This document shows positions 1 to 7,522 of a stretch of 64,000 nucleotides of DNA, one piece after another; position 1 is the stretch's first letter, and each line of letters opens with the position of its first letter. This stretch comes from Clostridiales bacterium (GTDB taxonomy: Bacteria > Bacillota > Clostridia > TANB77 > SIG350). The position numbers and the translations under genes were made by a program. The notes below the pieces were generated by a model. It was given only the letters and a program-made list of their open reading frames with translations. It made no database searches and was not told the origin of the DNA. The DNA is taken from positions 1-64,000 of the forward strand of contig SVGE01000003.1 in NCBI GenBank assembly GCA_015056545.1. The letters run 5' to 3'.

Positions 1-32
1 TTTTCTGCTAATTTTGCTATTAATTTTGTCAT
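1..32 (-). CDS. start of an unidentified gene running off the window
   Basis: The complement reads ATG followed by codons for TKLIAKLAE and continues past base 1. An RBS-like AAAGGGGGA lies about 8 nt before the ATG. Only ten codons are visible, so no function can be given. It lies downstream of the 290-847 gene, beyond that gene's terminator. Confidence 0.5.
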   Translation of the reverse strand, partial: MTKLIAKLAE

Positions 33-242
33 TTGTTTTTCCCCCTTTCTTCTTTTGTTCTTTATATAAATAACTTTTAGTATAGCAGTAAAGTTTTTTC
101 GTTTTATACTAATCGTTAATTATATCTTGTATTATTTATAGCAAATTTAATATAAAATAGGGAGATTTATTCATGTAATGTATCGTTTTTAATATGTAAT
201 TATTCTTATTGTATTTTCATGCAATTTCACTACATCTTCACA

Positions 243-285
243 AAAAAAGTATTGATAAAATCTTAAATTAAATCAATACTTTTTT
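243..285 (-). terminator. intrinsic terminator of the 290-847 gene
   Basis: An inverted repeat with arms reading AAAAGTATTGAT and ATCAATACTTTT is followed by a T-run on the minus strand, immediately after the stop of the gene at 290-847. Confidence 0.75.
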
Positions 286-289
286 CTAT

Positions 290-847
290 TTATTCACTTA
301 TTTCTTGTCCTTCTAACATTTTTTCTTGTTCTATTTGCATATATTCTTGCAATTTTCCATTAACCTCTATAAAGCCTTTAGCATCACTGTATCCTAATAA
401 AGTTGCTTGCTCTTTGGCACATTTTTCAGTATATTCTATTAAACCAACAATTCTATCTGTATCTTCATTTAAATAATCAATATCTTCTTTAGTAATATTT
501 TCTCCTTTATAATATCTATTATAACTTTTTAATACTTCTATATCTAATTCATTTAATTCAATATTTCCATATCCATGTTTTTGAATTTGCATTTCCATAT
601 CTTCATTAGAAATATAATTATTACTACAAGCTAATTGTTTAAATACAAATTTTAATTGATTTTCTCTTTGTATTTTTTTATCTTCCATAATCTGATTTTT
701 ATTAATCTGATTATTTCTTTCTTCATCTGATACTTTTATTCTTTCATTAAATGAATTATCTGTTATTTTTTGATTTTCAATATTTTCTTGATTATTAATT
801 ACCTCTTCTTTTTTTACTCTTTTAAATAATCTATCCAATATTCCCAT
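290..847 (-). CDS. hypothetical protein, 185 aa
   Basis: I do not recognise this protein. It begins MGILDRLFKR, a short basic amphipathic start. A low-complexity, Asn/Glu/Lys-rich and probably disordered stretch follows to about residue 65, then a mostly alpha-helical, acidic C-terminal part with a possible short folded domain. No signal peptide or membrane segment is visible. It stands alone: its own terminator lies downstream and the next gene upstream (944-2434) is about 100 bp away. An ATG start with AAGGGGAT upstream supports expression. The composition suggests a cytoplasmic accessory or spore-related protein, but that is only a guess. Confidence 0.6.
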   Translation of the reverse strand: MGILDRLFKRVKKEEVINNQENIENQKITDNSFNERIKVSDEERNNQINKNQIMEDKKIQRENQLKFVFKQLACSNNYISNEDMEMQIQKHGYGNIELNELDIEVLKSYNRYYKGENITKEDIDYLNEDTDRIVGLIEYTEKCAKEQATLLGYSDAKGFIEVNGKLQEYMQIEQEKMLEGQEISE

Positions 848-943
848 AAACTCATCCCCTTATCTTTATTGTATATTAATATTTTTACTCCTATATATAT
901 TATCTCATAAATTTAAAAAAAAATCAAATTTTACCAATTATAA

Positions 944-2434
944 TCATATAGTCTTCCTAGATTTTCCTCTACTTGTATTTGTATGAATATGTTTTATATA
1001 ATATATTGTTACATAAATAATTGAATAAATCAATATTTTTTCAATTAAACTTTTAGTATGTATTGAAAATAATAAATATATTATCCATGAAATAATACTT
1101 GATATAAATATCTTATATAAATTAATATAATTATTAGTATCCATTTTTATTGTTTTTTTTATCTGTATAACACTAATACTTGAATTTAATATTGTGCTAA
1201 AAAATATAACAAATATGTATCCTTTCATTCCAAACATAGGTATAAATAGAATTATACACAAAATACTTGAAATTAAGTCGATTATATTAATTATCATTAC
1301 TGTTACTTGCTTATCTAAACCTTTTAAAATACTATCTACAATATTATCTAAATACATAAATACTACTAAGGGGCTTAATATTTGAATATAATATATAGCT
1401 TCATATGAATTATATAACATATAGCTAATATCTTCTGCCATAAATATAAATATTCCTATAACATAAAGTGAAAAAAATATTAAATATCTAAAAATTCTTT
1501 CAATTACTTTATTCATTTTTGTATATTCATTTTTAGCATTAAATTCTGAAAATTCTGGTATAAGCAAACTACTAAATGCCATAATTATAAAATTAGGAAA
1601 AAGTATAATAGGAAATACCATTCCATTAATTATTCCATAAAGTGACATTGACATCTGAAGTGCAATACCTGATTTTTGCAACATAATAGGTATTAAAATT
1701 TGCTTTAATGTAGAAAGTCCTGAACGAATATATGAAGATATTGCTACAGGCATTGAAATTCTTAATATTTTACTTATATAATTACTTTTTTTACCCTCTT
1801 TATATTTTCTTATATCTAAGATATAAAATACAAATATTAGGGAAAAAGCTGCTATTTCAGATATTACATCACCTATTATTAAATATAAACAAGATTTTTC
1901 AATATTAGTTACACCAAATTTCACAAATAGTATTATTGTTACAATTATTTTTATACTAACTTCCCAAACATCATCAATAGCACTTTTGGCAACTCTTTTT
2001 ACTGCTAAAAAATAACCATCAATAACAGCTGTCATAGCTATAAATGGAAGTGCTGTTCCTATGTATATTAAAACTTGACTACTTACTTTATTAAATAGCC
2101 AAGTTTTAGTTATATATTCTCTAAAAACTATTATTATAATAGCTGTTATTATACTTACAATTAAACTTATTTTTAAACAAATATTTGTTACACTTGATAT
2201 TTCATTTTCTTTATTTTTAGCAATTTTTTCACTTATAATTTTAGTACATGACAAACTTATTCCAGAAGTAGCAAATGTTATTCCTAGTAAATATACAGAC
2301 ATAATTATATGAAAAACACCTATTGCTTCACTTCCTACAATATTTGTAACATATATATTAAAAAACATTCCAATAATTCTAACAAGCAGAGATGTTATTG
2401 TTAAAATTAGTCCATTATATATAAATCTTTTCAC
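944..2434 (-). CDS. spoVB: SpoVB/MurJ-like polysaccharide flippase
   Basis: A 496-residue integral membrane protein with about 12-14 predicted hydrophobic helices. It starts with the usual family opening (an amphipathic lead, then a long helix with GMFFNIYVTNIVGSEAIG, residues ~22-39). The MVF/MATE fold family moves lipid-linked precursors across the membrane; SpoVB is required for spore cortex synthesis. It lies just after gerW in what looks like one sporulation-related run (scpA, DUF2953, gerW, this gene). A second, longer relative is at 42094-43725, so which of the two is the true SpoVB cannot be settled from sequence by eye. The C-terminus ends in a short basic tail (SRGKSRKTI). Confidence 0.85.
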   Translation of the reverse strand: MKRFIYNGLILTITSLLVRIIGMFFNIYVTNIVGSEAIGVFHIIMSVYLLGITFATSGISLSCTKIISEKIAKNKENEISSVTNICLKISLIVSIITAIIIIVFREYITKTWLFNKVSSQVLIYIGTALPFIAMTAVIDGYFLAVKRVAKSAIDDVWEVSIKIIVTIILFVKFGVTNIEKSCLYLIIGDVISEIAAFSLIFVFYILDIRKYKEGKKSNYISKILRISMPVAISSYIRSGLSTLKQILIPIMLQKSGIALQMSMSLYGIINGMVFPIILFPNFIIMAFSSLLIPEFSEFNAKNEYTKMNKVIERIFRYLIFFSLYVIGIFIFMAEDISYMLYNSYEAIYYIQILSPLVVFMYLDNIVDSILKGLDKQVTVMIINIIDLISSILCIILFIPMFGMKGYIFVIFFSTILNSSISVIQIKKTIKMDTNNYINLYKIFISSIISWIIYLLFSIHTKSLIEKILIYSIIYVTIYYIKHIHTNTSRGKSRKTI

Positions 2435-2485
2435 TTAATCACCTAATTAAATATATTAGGCTTTTTATATAATTATTCAATTAAT

Positions 2486-2929
2486 TTATACTTCAACACA
2501 ATGGCATCCCTTTTTATCTGAATCTATTGTTTTATTAATAACTTCTGTTATTTTATCTATTGCATCTGGAATATAATTTACTAATTTATCTCCAATTGTT
2601 TCATTATCTAAATTTACAATTTTTACATTACTTTCATTATCTATTATTAAAAAAGCTACTGGTTTGATACTTACACCTGCACCACTTCCACCACCAAAAG
2701 GTAATTGATAAGATATCTCTTCATCTTGTTCATTTCTCATATATTCATTCATTGTTTCTGTTGCAAATTCACTTCCTCCTGCTGCAAACCCAAAGCCTAC
2801 TTTAGATATAGGTATCATCGTTATATTTCCTACTATTATTGTCTTACCTACAATTGTATCTACATCTATCATTTGTTTTAAATTTGTCATTACAGTTGAC
2901 ATTAAATTTTCTATTGGATGATTTTCCAT
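2486..2929 (-). CDS. ytfJ: GerW/YtfJ family spore protein
   Basis: A 147-residue protein matching the YtfJ/GerW sporulation family: N-terminal IENLMSTVM, then VGKTIIVGN..MIPISKVGFGFAAGG, a Gly-rich stretch (LPFGGGSGAG), the SIKPVAFLII strand, and a Cys-containing tail (KKGCHCVEV). In Bacillus subtilis the family is made in the forespore and affects germination. The start is fixed by an AAGGAGG site 5 nt before the ATG. That RBS and the first 86 nt lie inside the end of the upstream DUF2953 ORF, so the two are probably translationally coupled. Confidence 0.92.
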   Translation of the reverse strand: MENHPIENLMSTVMTNLKQMIDVDTIVGKTIIVGNITMIPISKVGFGFAAGGSEFATETMNEYMRNEQDEEISYQLPFGGGSGAGVSIKPVAFLIIDNESNVKIVNLDNETIGDKLVNYIPDAIDKITEVINKTIDSDKKGCHCVEV

Positions 2930-3509
2930 TTTTACCTCCTTTTTTATTCATTAGTTTTAATCTAATAAATAACTTTAATAAAGTTATTATTCTACAATTA
3001 ATCTTCCCATCAATAATAATATTGTTTTGATTATATACAGGAATTACTTTATATTTAACATTATTAATTTTATTTACTTTAATATTTTTGGCTAAAATTA
3101 TTGATATTAAACTTGATATAATTGTAACAAAATAACAATTTAATATAACATTAGTATTTCCAACATATATATTAATATGTATTTTTTCTTTTAATAAATC
3201 TTTTATTATTGTATTTATAGCTTTTCTGCTATTTCTTACTTGTTTATTTATTTTATTTTTTTTTCTATCTTTTCCTTTTGCTAATATTTCTAAAACATTT
3301 ATATATGTATATTCATTTTTATAATCATAAAACTTTTTATTAAAAATATATATTTTAATTAATAAATTCACTTTATTATATTCAATTATTTCATACTTTA
3401 ATGTAAGATTAACTCTTTTTAAATAGATAAATATATATAAACTTATTAATATACAAATAATTATTCCAAATACATACAATATATTATCACCTAAATTTAT
3501 TTTAAACAA
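2844..3509 (-). CDS. DUF2953 family membrane protein (YtfI-like)
   Basis: A 221-residue protein with one N-terminal membrane helix (residues ~9-28, VFGIIICILISLYIFIYL) and a second hydrophobic stretch at ~128-140. The rest is basic. The position between scpA and gerW/ytfJ is the conserved location of DUF2953 (YtfI) in Clostridia and Bacilli, and length fits the family (~220 aa). It overlaps gerW by 86 nt, so its last ~28 residues are encoded by the start of gerW and look non-conserved (Asn/Lys/Arg/Cys-rich). The family assignment rests on context plus topology; sequence similarity is weak by eye. Confidence 0.65.
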   Translation of the reverse strand: MFKINLGDNILYVFGIIICILISLYIFIYLKRVNLTLKYEIIEYNKVNLLIKIYIFNKKFYDYKNEYTYINVLEILAKGKDRKKNKINKQVRNSRKAINTIIKDLLKEKIHINIYVGNTNVILNCYFVTIISSLISIILAKNIKVNKINNVKYKVIPVYNQNNIIIDGKINCRIITLLKLFIRLKLMNKKGGKNGKSSNRKFNVNCNDKFKTNDRCRYNCR

Positions 3510-3543
3510 AAAAAAAGTTTTTAAACAAAAATTTAAAAACTCT

Positions 3544-4299
3544 TTATTTTACTTTATTTATTTTTTCTATTGTGATATCACCAAATACCTCATCTTGATT
3601 TATTGCTATTCTTTTTATTTTAGCAAGTTCTAATAAACTTAAAAAAGCTGTTACTTTTTCTAACTTTGTTACTTTTCCAATTGCAAATATTTTATTAAAC
3701 ACAAACTTAGGCTTTTTCATTAATTGTTTTAGTATATCTCTTGCTTTTGACCTTACTGTAACTTTTTCATATTCTGCTAATTTATTTACATTTTCATAAT
3801 TTATATTTTTTAGATTTTCATTTCTTTTAACTAAATTATAATATGTATTTGGTATTATTAATTTATCATATTCTTTTTCTATTTTCTTTTTAGGTAATTC
3901 GATTTTATCTGCTTCTTTAAAAAATCTTTTTGAATATATCTCATATCTTTCTTTTAATCCATTAGAAAAATCTTTATACATTTTATATTCTAAAATTCTT
4001 CTAGCTAGCTCTTCCTCTGTTATTTCCTCAACTTCTTCAGGTTCTAATTTTGGAAGTAATCTTTTTGATTTTAAATATATAAGTGTTGAAGCCATAACTA
4101 AAAATTCACTAGCAATATCTAAATTATATTTTTCCATTTGATTTAAATATTCAATATACTGTTCTGTTATTTCATCAAGCTTTATATCAAATATATCCAT
4201 TTTATTTTTATCTATTAAAAAACATAATAAATCTAATGGTCCTTCAAAATTTTCTATTTTAATTAAATACTTTTTTGAGTTATCTATATTTTCTTCCAA
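3544..4299 (-). CDS. scpA: segregation and condensation protein A
   Basis: A 251-residue ScpA kleisin. It bridges the SMC dimer heads and works with ScpB in chromosome condensation. Visible hallmarks are the N-terminal FEGPLDLLCFLIDKNKMDIFDI block (residues ~19-40), the ASEFLVMASTLIYLKSKRLLP helix, an acidic linker (EPEEVEEITEEELARRI) and a C-terminal winged-helix with FLSLLELAKIKRI. Start is TTG, with GGAGGTGA 4-6 nt upstream. The usual downstream partner scpB is absent: DUF2953 follows directly after ~35 bp, and no scpB is found in the window. Confidence 0.95.
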   Translation of the reverse strand: MEENIDNSKKYLIKIENFEGPLDLLCFLIDKNKMDIFDIKLDEITEQYIEYLNQMEKYNLDIASEFLVMASTLIYLKSKRLLPKLEPEEVEEITEEELARRILEYKMYKDFSNGLKERYEIYSKRFFKEADKIELPKKKIEKEYDKLIIPNTYYNLVKRNENLKNINYENVNKLAEYEKVTVRSKARDILKQLMKKPKFVFNKIFAIGKVTKLEKVTAFLSLLELAKIKRIAINQDEVFGDITIEKINKVK

Positions 4300-4381
4300 A
4301 ATTTCACCTCCATTTGCTTAATTATATATTAACTTTTTCTTATTTTCAACTATTAATTTTAAAGAATATATAAGAAATTTA

Positions 4382-4427
4382 TAAAAAGATAAGATAACTA
4401 TTTCTTTAATAATTATCTTATCTTTTA
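4382..4427 (-). terminator. terminator after the P-loop ATPase gene
   Basis: Inverted repeat AAAAGATAAGATAA ... TTATCTTATCTTTT, immediately after the stop at 4430, followed by a T-rich stretch on the minus strand. It closes the 4430-8773 operon. Confidence 0.75.
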
Positions 4428-4429
4428 TT

Positions 4430-5023
4430 TCAAATTATTTTTTTAATTTCTTTTAACACATTTTCATATTTTTCTTCAAATGTTTGATATGCTTTAACTT
4501 CAATAAAATCATGATGTTTTTTCCATATTTCTTTTACCTTTTCATCAAAAACTTTAGCTTGATTAACATTTGATTTACGAGCTTTATTATTTTCATCTGA
4601 AAAGATTTCAGGAAATTGTATTGAAACACTTTCAAGATATATTACTGTATCATAACGCATATATATATTTGTTTCAGAAAAAGCATATTTTTTAGCCATG
4701 TTTCTAAAATCTTCAGCATCCATATATGCTTTTCCATCCATAAGTCCTCTATCTAATAATATAATAACATTGTCCATATTTGCTTCTTCAATTGCTGTTA
4801 TTATATTATTTTCCTTATCTAACTGATACTTAAATATTAATTTTTGATAAATGTTTGTTTCAATAGAATTATCCCACCATTTGAAACCTGCATTTATTAT
4901 TTCAGTTGAAGTTTCAGAAATAATAAACACTTGATATCCTAGCCGCTCAAGATACTCCTTTAATTTCTGAATAATTTTACTTTTTCCTGCTGATGGTCCA
5001 CCTGTAAAAACTATTTTTTTCAT
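4430..5023 (-). CDS. AAA_28-type P-loop ATPase / kinase-like protein
   Basis: A 197-residue P-loop protein. Walker A is GGPSAGKS at residues 8-15; a later VIILLDRGLMDGKAYM segment contains the Walker B-like Asp and the DRG motif seen in nucleoside/nucleotide kinases of the NadR-like AAA_28 group. Its substrate is unknown. I chose the ATG at 5023 (AAAGGAG 8 nt upstream) over an in-frame TTG 18 nt earlier. It follows the CYTH gene by 28 nt in a five-gene operon. P-loop kinase and CYTH domains are fused in the plant TTM1/TTM2 proteins, so the pairing here suggests the two proteins act on one phosphorylated substrate; this is inference. Confidence 0.8.
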   Translation of the reverse strand: MKKIVFTGGPSAGKSKIIQKLKEYLERLGYQVFIISETSTEIINAGFKWWDNSIETNIYQKLIFKYQLDKENNIITAIEEANMDNVIILLDRGLMDGKAYMDAEDFRNMAKKYAFSETNIYMRYDTVIYLESVSIQFPEIFSDENNKARKSNVNQAKVFDEKVKEIWKKHHDFIEVKAYQTFEEKYENVLKEIKKII

Positions 5024-5051
5024 ATTATTAGCTCCTTTCAAAAATAATAAT

Positions 5052-5633
5052 TTATTCTGCTAATCTGTATGCATATCCAGCTGGAAATTTTATATCATTT
5101 TCATTTAAATATATTTGATTATATCTTTTATATTCATCAAATATATCCCAATATGTACCTTCAACAATATCATTATCATCAAGATTCAATTCATCAAGTA
5201 TTTGCCAAATTTCATATTCTGTTCCATGAATTTCTAAAAAACAACCAAAAATTAATTCATCCAAATTAATTTCATTTTTATTATATAACCATTTTAGTCT
5301 ATACTTTTCCATAGTATACATAGGTTTAAGTCCTAACTTTTCTAAAATGCTTTTTATTCCTTTGATATTATCTACTTCAACTTCTATACCATTTCTAGTT
5401 AATATCTTATCTTCTTCTACATCAGCCATTTTTTCTTTTAATGAAATAGTATTTTTAAGTCCGCTTCTTAATCTAATAAATTTACCTTGTTTTTCATAAA
5501 AACCTTGTTCATTATCATATCTGACACTAGTCTCTTTTCCACCTCCAATTAATATAGCTGATTTTTCTCTAAGTTTATTAACTATTTCATCTTTATCTGC
5601 AAGTCTAACTTTTATTTCTTTACTAATATTCAT
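5052..5633 (-). CDS. CYTH domain protein (triphosphate tunnel metalloenzyme), copy 1
   Basis: A 193-residue CYTH-fold protein. The N-terminal KEIKVRL strand, the RYDNEQGFYEKQGKFIRLRSG run, ISLKEK, and the late GCFLEIHGTEYEIW strand supply the alternating acidic/basic side chains that line the tunnel in this family, which acts on triphosphates (class IV adenylate cyclases, thiamine triphosphatase, inorganic triphosphatase). Start is the ATG at 5633, preceded by GGGGGAG at about 6 nt; an upstream in-frame start would lack an RBS. It overlaps the stop of the phosphoribosyltransferase-like gene by 11 nt. Actual substrate unknown. A second CYTH gene lies at 9583-10140. Confidence 0.85.
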   Translation of the reverse strand: MNISKEIKVRLADKDEIVNKLREKSAILIGGGKETSVRYDNEQGFYEKQGKFIRLRSGLKNTISLKEKMADVEEDKILTRNGIEVEVDNIKGIKSILEKLGLKPMYTMEKYRLKWLYNKNEINLDELIFGCFLEIHGTEYEIWQILDELNLDDNDIVEGTYWDIFDEYKRYNQIYLNENDIKFPAGYAYRLAE

Positions 5634-6684
5634 TAGTATCTCCCCCTTTACATATTTCAACATATTTATTTCTGAAAAAATCTTCTTCCTCTATATTAAT
5701 ATCTGAAGTTTTATATATTGTATTTATAATTGAAACATAATCAGCATTTAAAATATTGTTTTTATTTCGTGGGCTAAGTCCAAATAATATTGGCATACCT
5801 CCCATTTCAATAACTTTATTTTTTAAGATTTTCATTGTTTTTCCTGAATACATATTATCTATTATTAATACTTTTTTACCATATATTTCTTTGCTAAATA
5901 GTTTAAATGTACTCTCTTTACTATTTTCTGCATGAATTTCCCAAAACATAACTTTATTTAAATTACTATCATTAATAAATGATGACATATACTTAAAACA
6001 TCCAAATGGAACAAATAACAATATATCTGCTTGAATTTCGTCTAATATCTCTAAATTATTATACTCAAATATTACTTGATTGTATGGTTCCATCTCTTTT
6101 ATTATATTTATATTTTCTTTAACTTCTTTATAAAAATTTTTTTGAACATCTGAAAGCTCTCTAAATTTTCTTATATGTGTTTTTATATTTTTAGTTTTCC
6201 CTAATTCATTTTTCGCATTTTCATAATAAAACTTATATTCTTCTGATTTAATAAAACTTTCTACCATATCCATTTTTAAATTACTTACTCTAGTATCACT
6301 TCCAGATACTCTGACTTCTGTATCCAAAATAGGACCATATGAGATTAAATATTCAAAATCTTTATATAAGAATTTTTTTCTTTCTAATATGCTATTTATA
6401 TATCCTTTTAACATATTATTTTCTATTAAATTTTTTATAAAATCATAATATGCTAAATTAAATACAAGATTTTGGTATTGTAAAACTTTTTTATAATCTG
6501 TTATATCTACAATTGTTTCTTCAGGTGGAATAATTCTAATCCCTTTACAACATTTTGAATATTTCCATCCTTTTTCTTTTAATATTTTTGCTTTTTCTAA
6601 ATCTTCAGTAAAATACACAACACCACTTCTTGCATATTCAACATATGTTATATTATCTTTAAAAATATTTTTGATTTCATTCAT
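5623..6684 (-). CDS. phosphoribosyltransferase-like protein
   Basis: A 353-residue cytoplasmic protein. The C-terminal third carries a type I phosphoribosyltransferase signature: a strand VLIID, then NMYSGKT at residues 277-283, equivalent to the PRPP loop (usually D-D/E-x-x-x-T/S-G-x-T). An upstream ILLFVPFGCFKY strand and a following MGGMPILFGLSP strand fit the Rossmann-like core. The N-terminal ~200 residues, with ARSGVVYFTEDLEKAKILKEKGW, are not recognised. A PRPP-dependent role in nucleotide or base chemistry is plausible from motif and neighbours (Nudix, CYTH, P-loop kinase, radical SAM). The RBS AAAGGAA precedes the ATG; the Nudix gene ends 14 bp upstream. Confidence 0.6.
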   Translation of the reverse strand: MNEIKNIFKDNITYVEYARSGVVYFTEDLEKAKILKEKGWKYSKCCKGIRIIPPEETIVDITDYKKVLQYQNLVFNLAYYDFIKNLIENNMLKGYINSILERKKFLYKDFEYLISYGPILDTEVRVSGSDTRVSNLKMDMVESFIKSEEYKFYYENAKNELGKTKNIKTHIRKFRELSDVQKNFYKEVKENINIIKEMEPYNQVIFEYNNLEILDEIQADILLFVPFGCFKYMSSFINDSNLNKVMFWEIHAENSKESTFKLFSKEIYGKKVLIIDNMYSGKTMKILKNKVIEMGGMPILFGLSPRNKNNILNADYVSIINTIYKTSDINIEEEDFFRNKYVEICKGGDTNEY

Positions 6685-6698
6685 TTTTAGCTTTTCCT

Positions 6699-7517
6699 TT
6701 ACATTAATTTATCTCCTATAACTTTTCTAGCTTTTTCTGATGGCATATCATTTAAATTATTTGAATTTATAACAATTCCGTCTTTTATATATGGTTTGTC
6801 TCCATTTAATAATATGTCTAATGCATATTTATTATTATCTACTGAAATAAATTCATTTAATTCATATTTTTCTACCCATTTTACAATATGCTTTTTTGCT
6901 TCATTTTGAGATATACCAATATTCTTATCTGTTCTTAATCTCCCAAAAACTATATCTAATTTTGCATATCTGTTAACACCTTTATATCCTGCATAAAAAT
7001 GATTTATTAAACTTATTGGACTTTTATATGTTATTTCTAAATCTGTATATCCTGTTTCTTCTTTTACTTCTCTTATTGCTGCTTCTTCTGCTGTTTCTCC
7101 ATTTTCAATTCCACCTAACACAAATGATCTACATGTTCTTCCTTTGCAATCTAGGCATAAATACTTATCTTCTTCACTATGTTTTATTACAGCAATAACA
7201 CTGTGTCTTTTTTGTGTTTCAACATCATCCCTAACACTTTCTTCGCCTTTACCATAAAAATATGGAGCTACAACTTGATTAATTCTTATACCATTTTCAT
7301 TAGCATATTTCCAATCTATTTCATTATGTGCTGGTATAAAAAATCTATTTTCTTGAGATTTAATTATTGGAACATACTTATCTATTACAGGAATATATGC
7401 ATTTGTGCATTCAGAATTCATAAATACACCTTCAATTCCATAAACAAGTTCTACCTTATCAAGTTCCATATTTATATTCTCATTATTATCTAATACTATA
7501 GGAACATACTTTTTCAT
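6699..7517 (-). CDS. Nudix hydrolase with an aminoacyl-tRNA-synthetase-editing-like N-terminus
   Basis: A 272-residue protein. A perfect Nudix box (G-x5-E-x7-REVKEETG-Y) runs from about residue 136 to 157, giving the metal site for hydrolysis of nucleoside-diphosphate-linked substrates. Before it, residues ~62-76 (PAHNEIDWKYANENG) and the KRHSVIAVIKH stretch resemble the CP1 editing domain of leucyl-tRNA synthetase; as I recall, some synthetases carry a Nudix-like insert with similar wording. No synthetase catalytic motifs (HIGH, KMSKS) are present, so this is a free-standing piece. The ATG at 7517 (AGAGGAG upstream) was preferred over an in-frame GTG too close to the RBS. The radical SAM gene ends 5 nt upstream. 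Confidence 0.8.
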   Translation of the reverse strand: MKKYVPIVLDNNENINMELDKVELVYGIEGVFMNSECTNAYIPVIDKYVPIIKSQENRFFIPAHNEIDWKYANENGIRINQVVAPYFYGKGEESVRDDVETQKRHSVIAVIKHSEEDKYLCLDCKGRTCRSFVLGGIENGETAEEAAIREVKEETGYTDLEITYKSPISLINHFYAGYKGVNRYAKLDIVFGRLRTDKNIGISQNEAKKHIVKWVEKYELNEFISVDNNKYALDILLNGDKPYIKDGIVINSNNLNDMPSEKARKVIGDKLM

Positions 7518-7522
7518 ATAAA

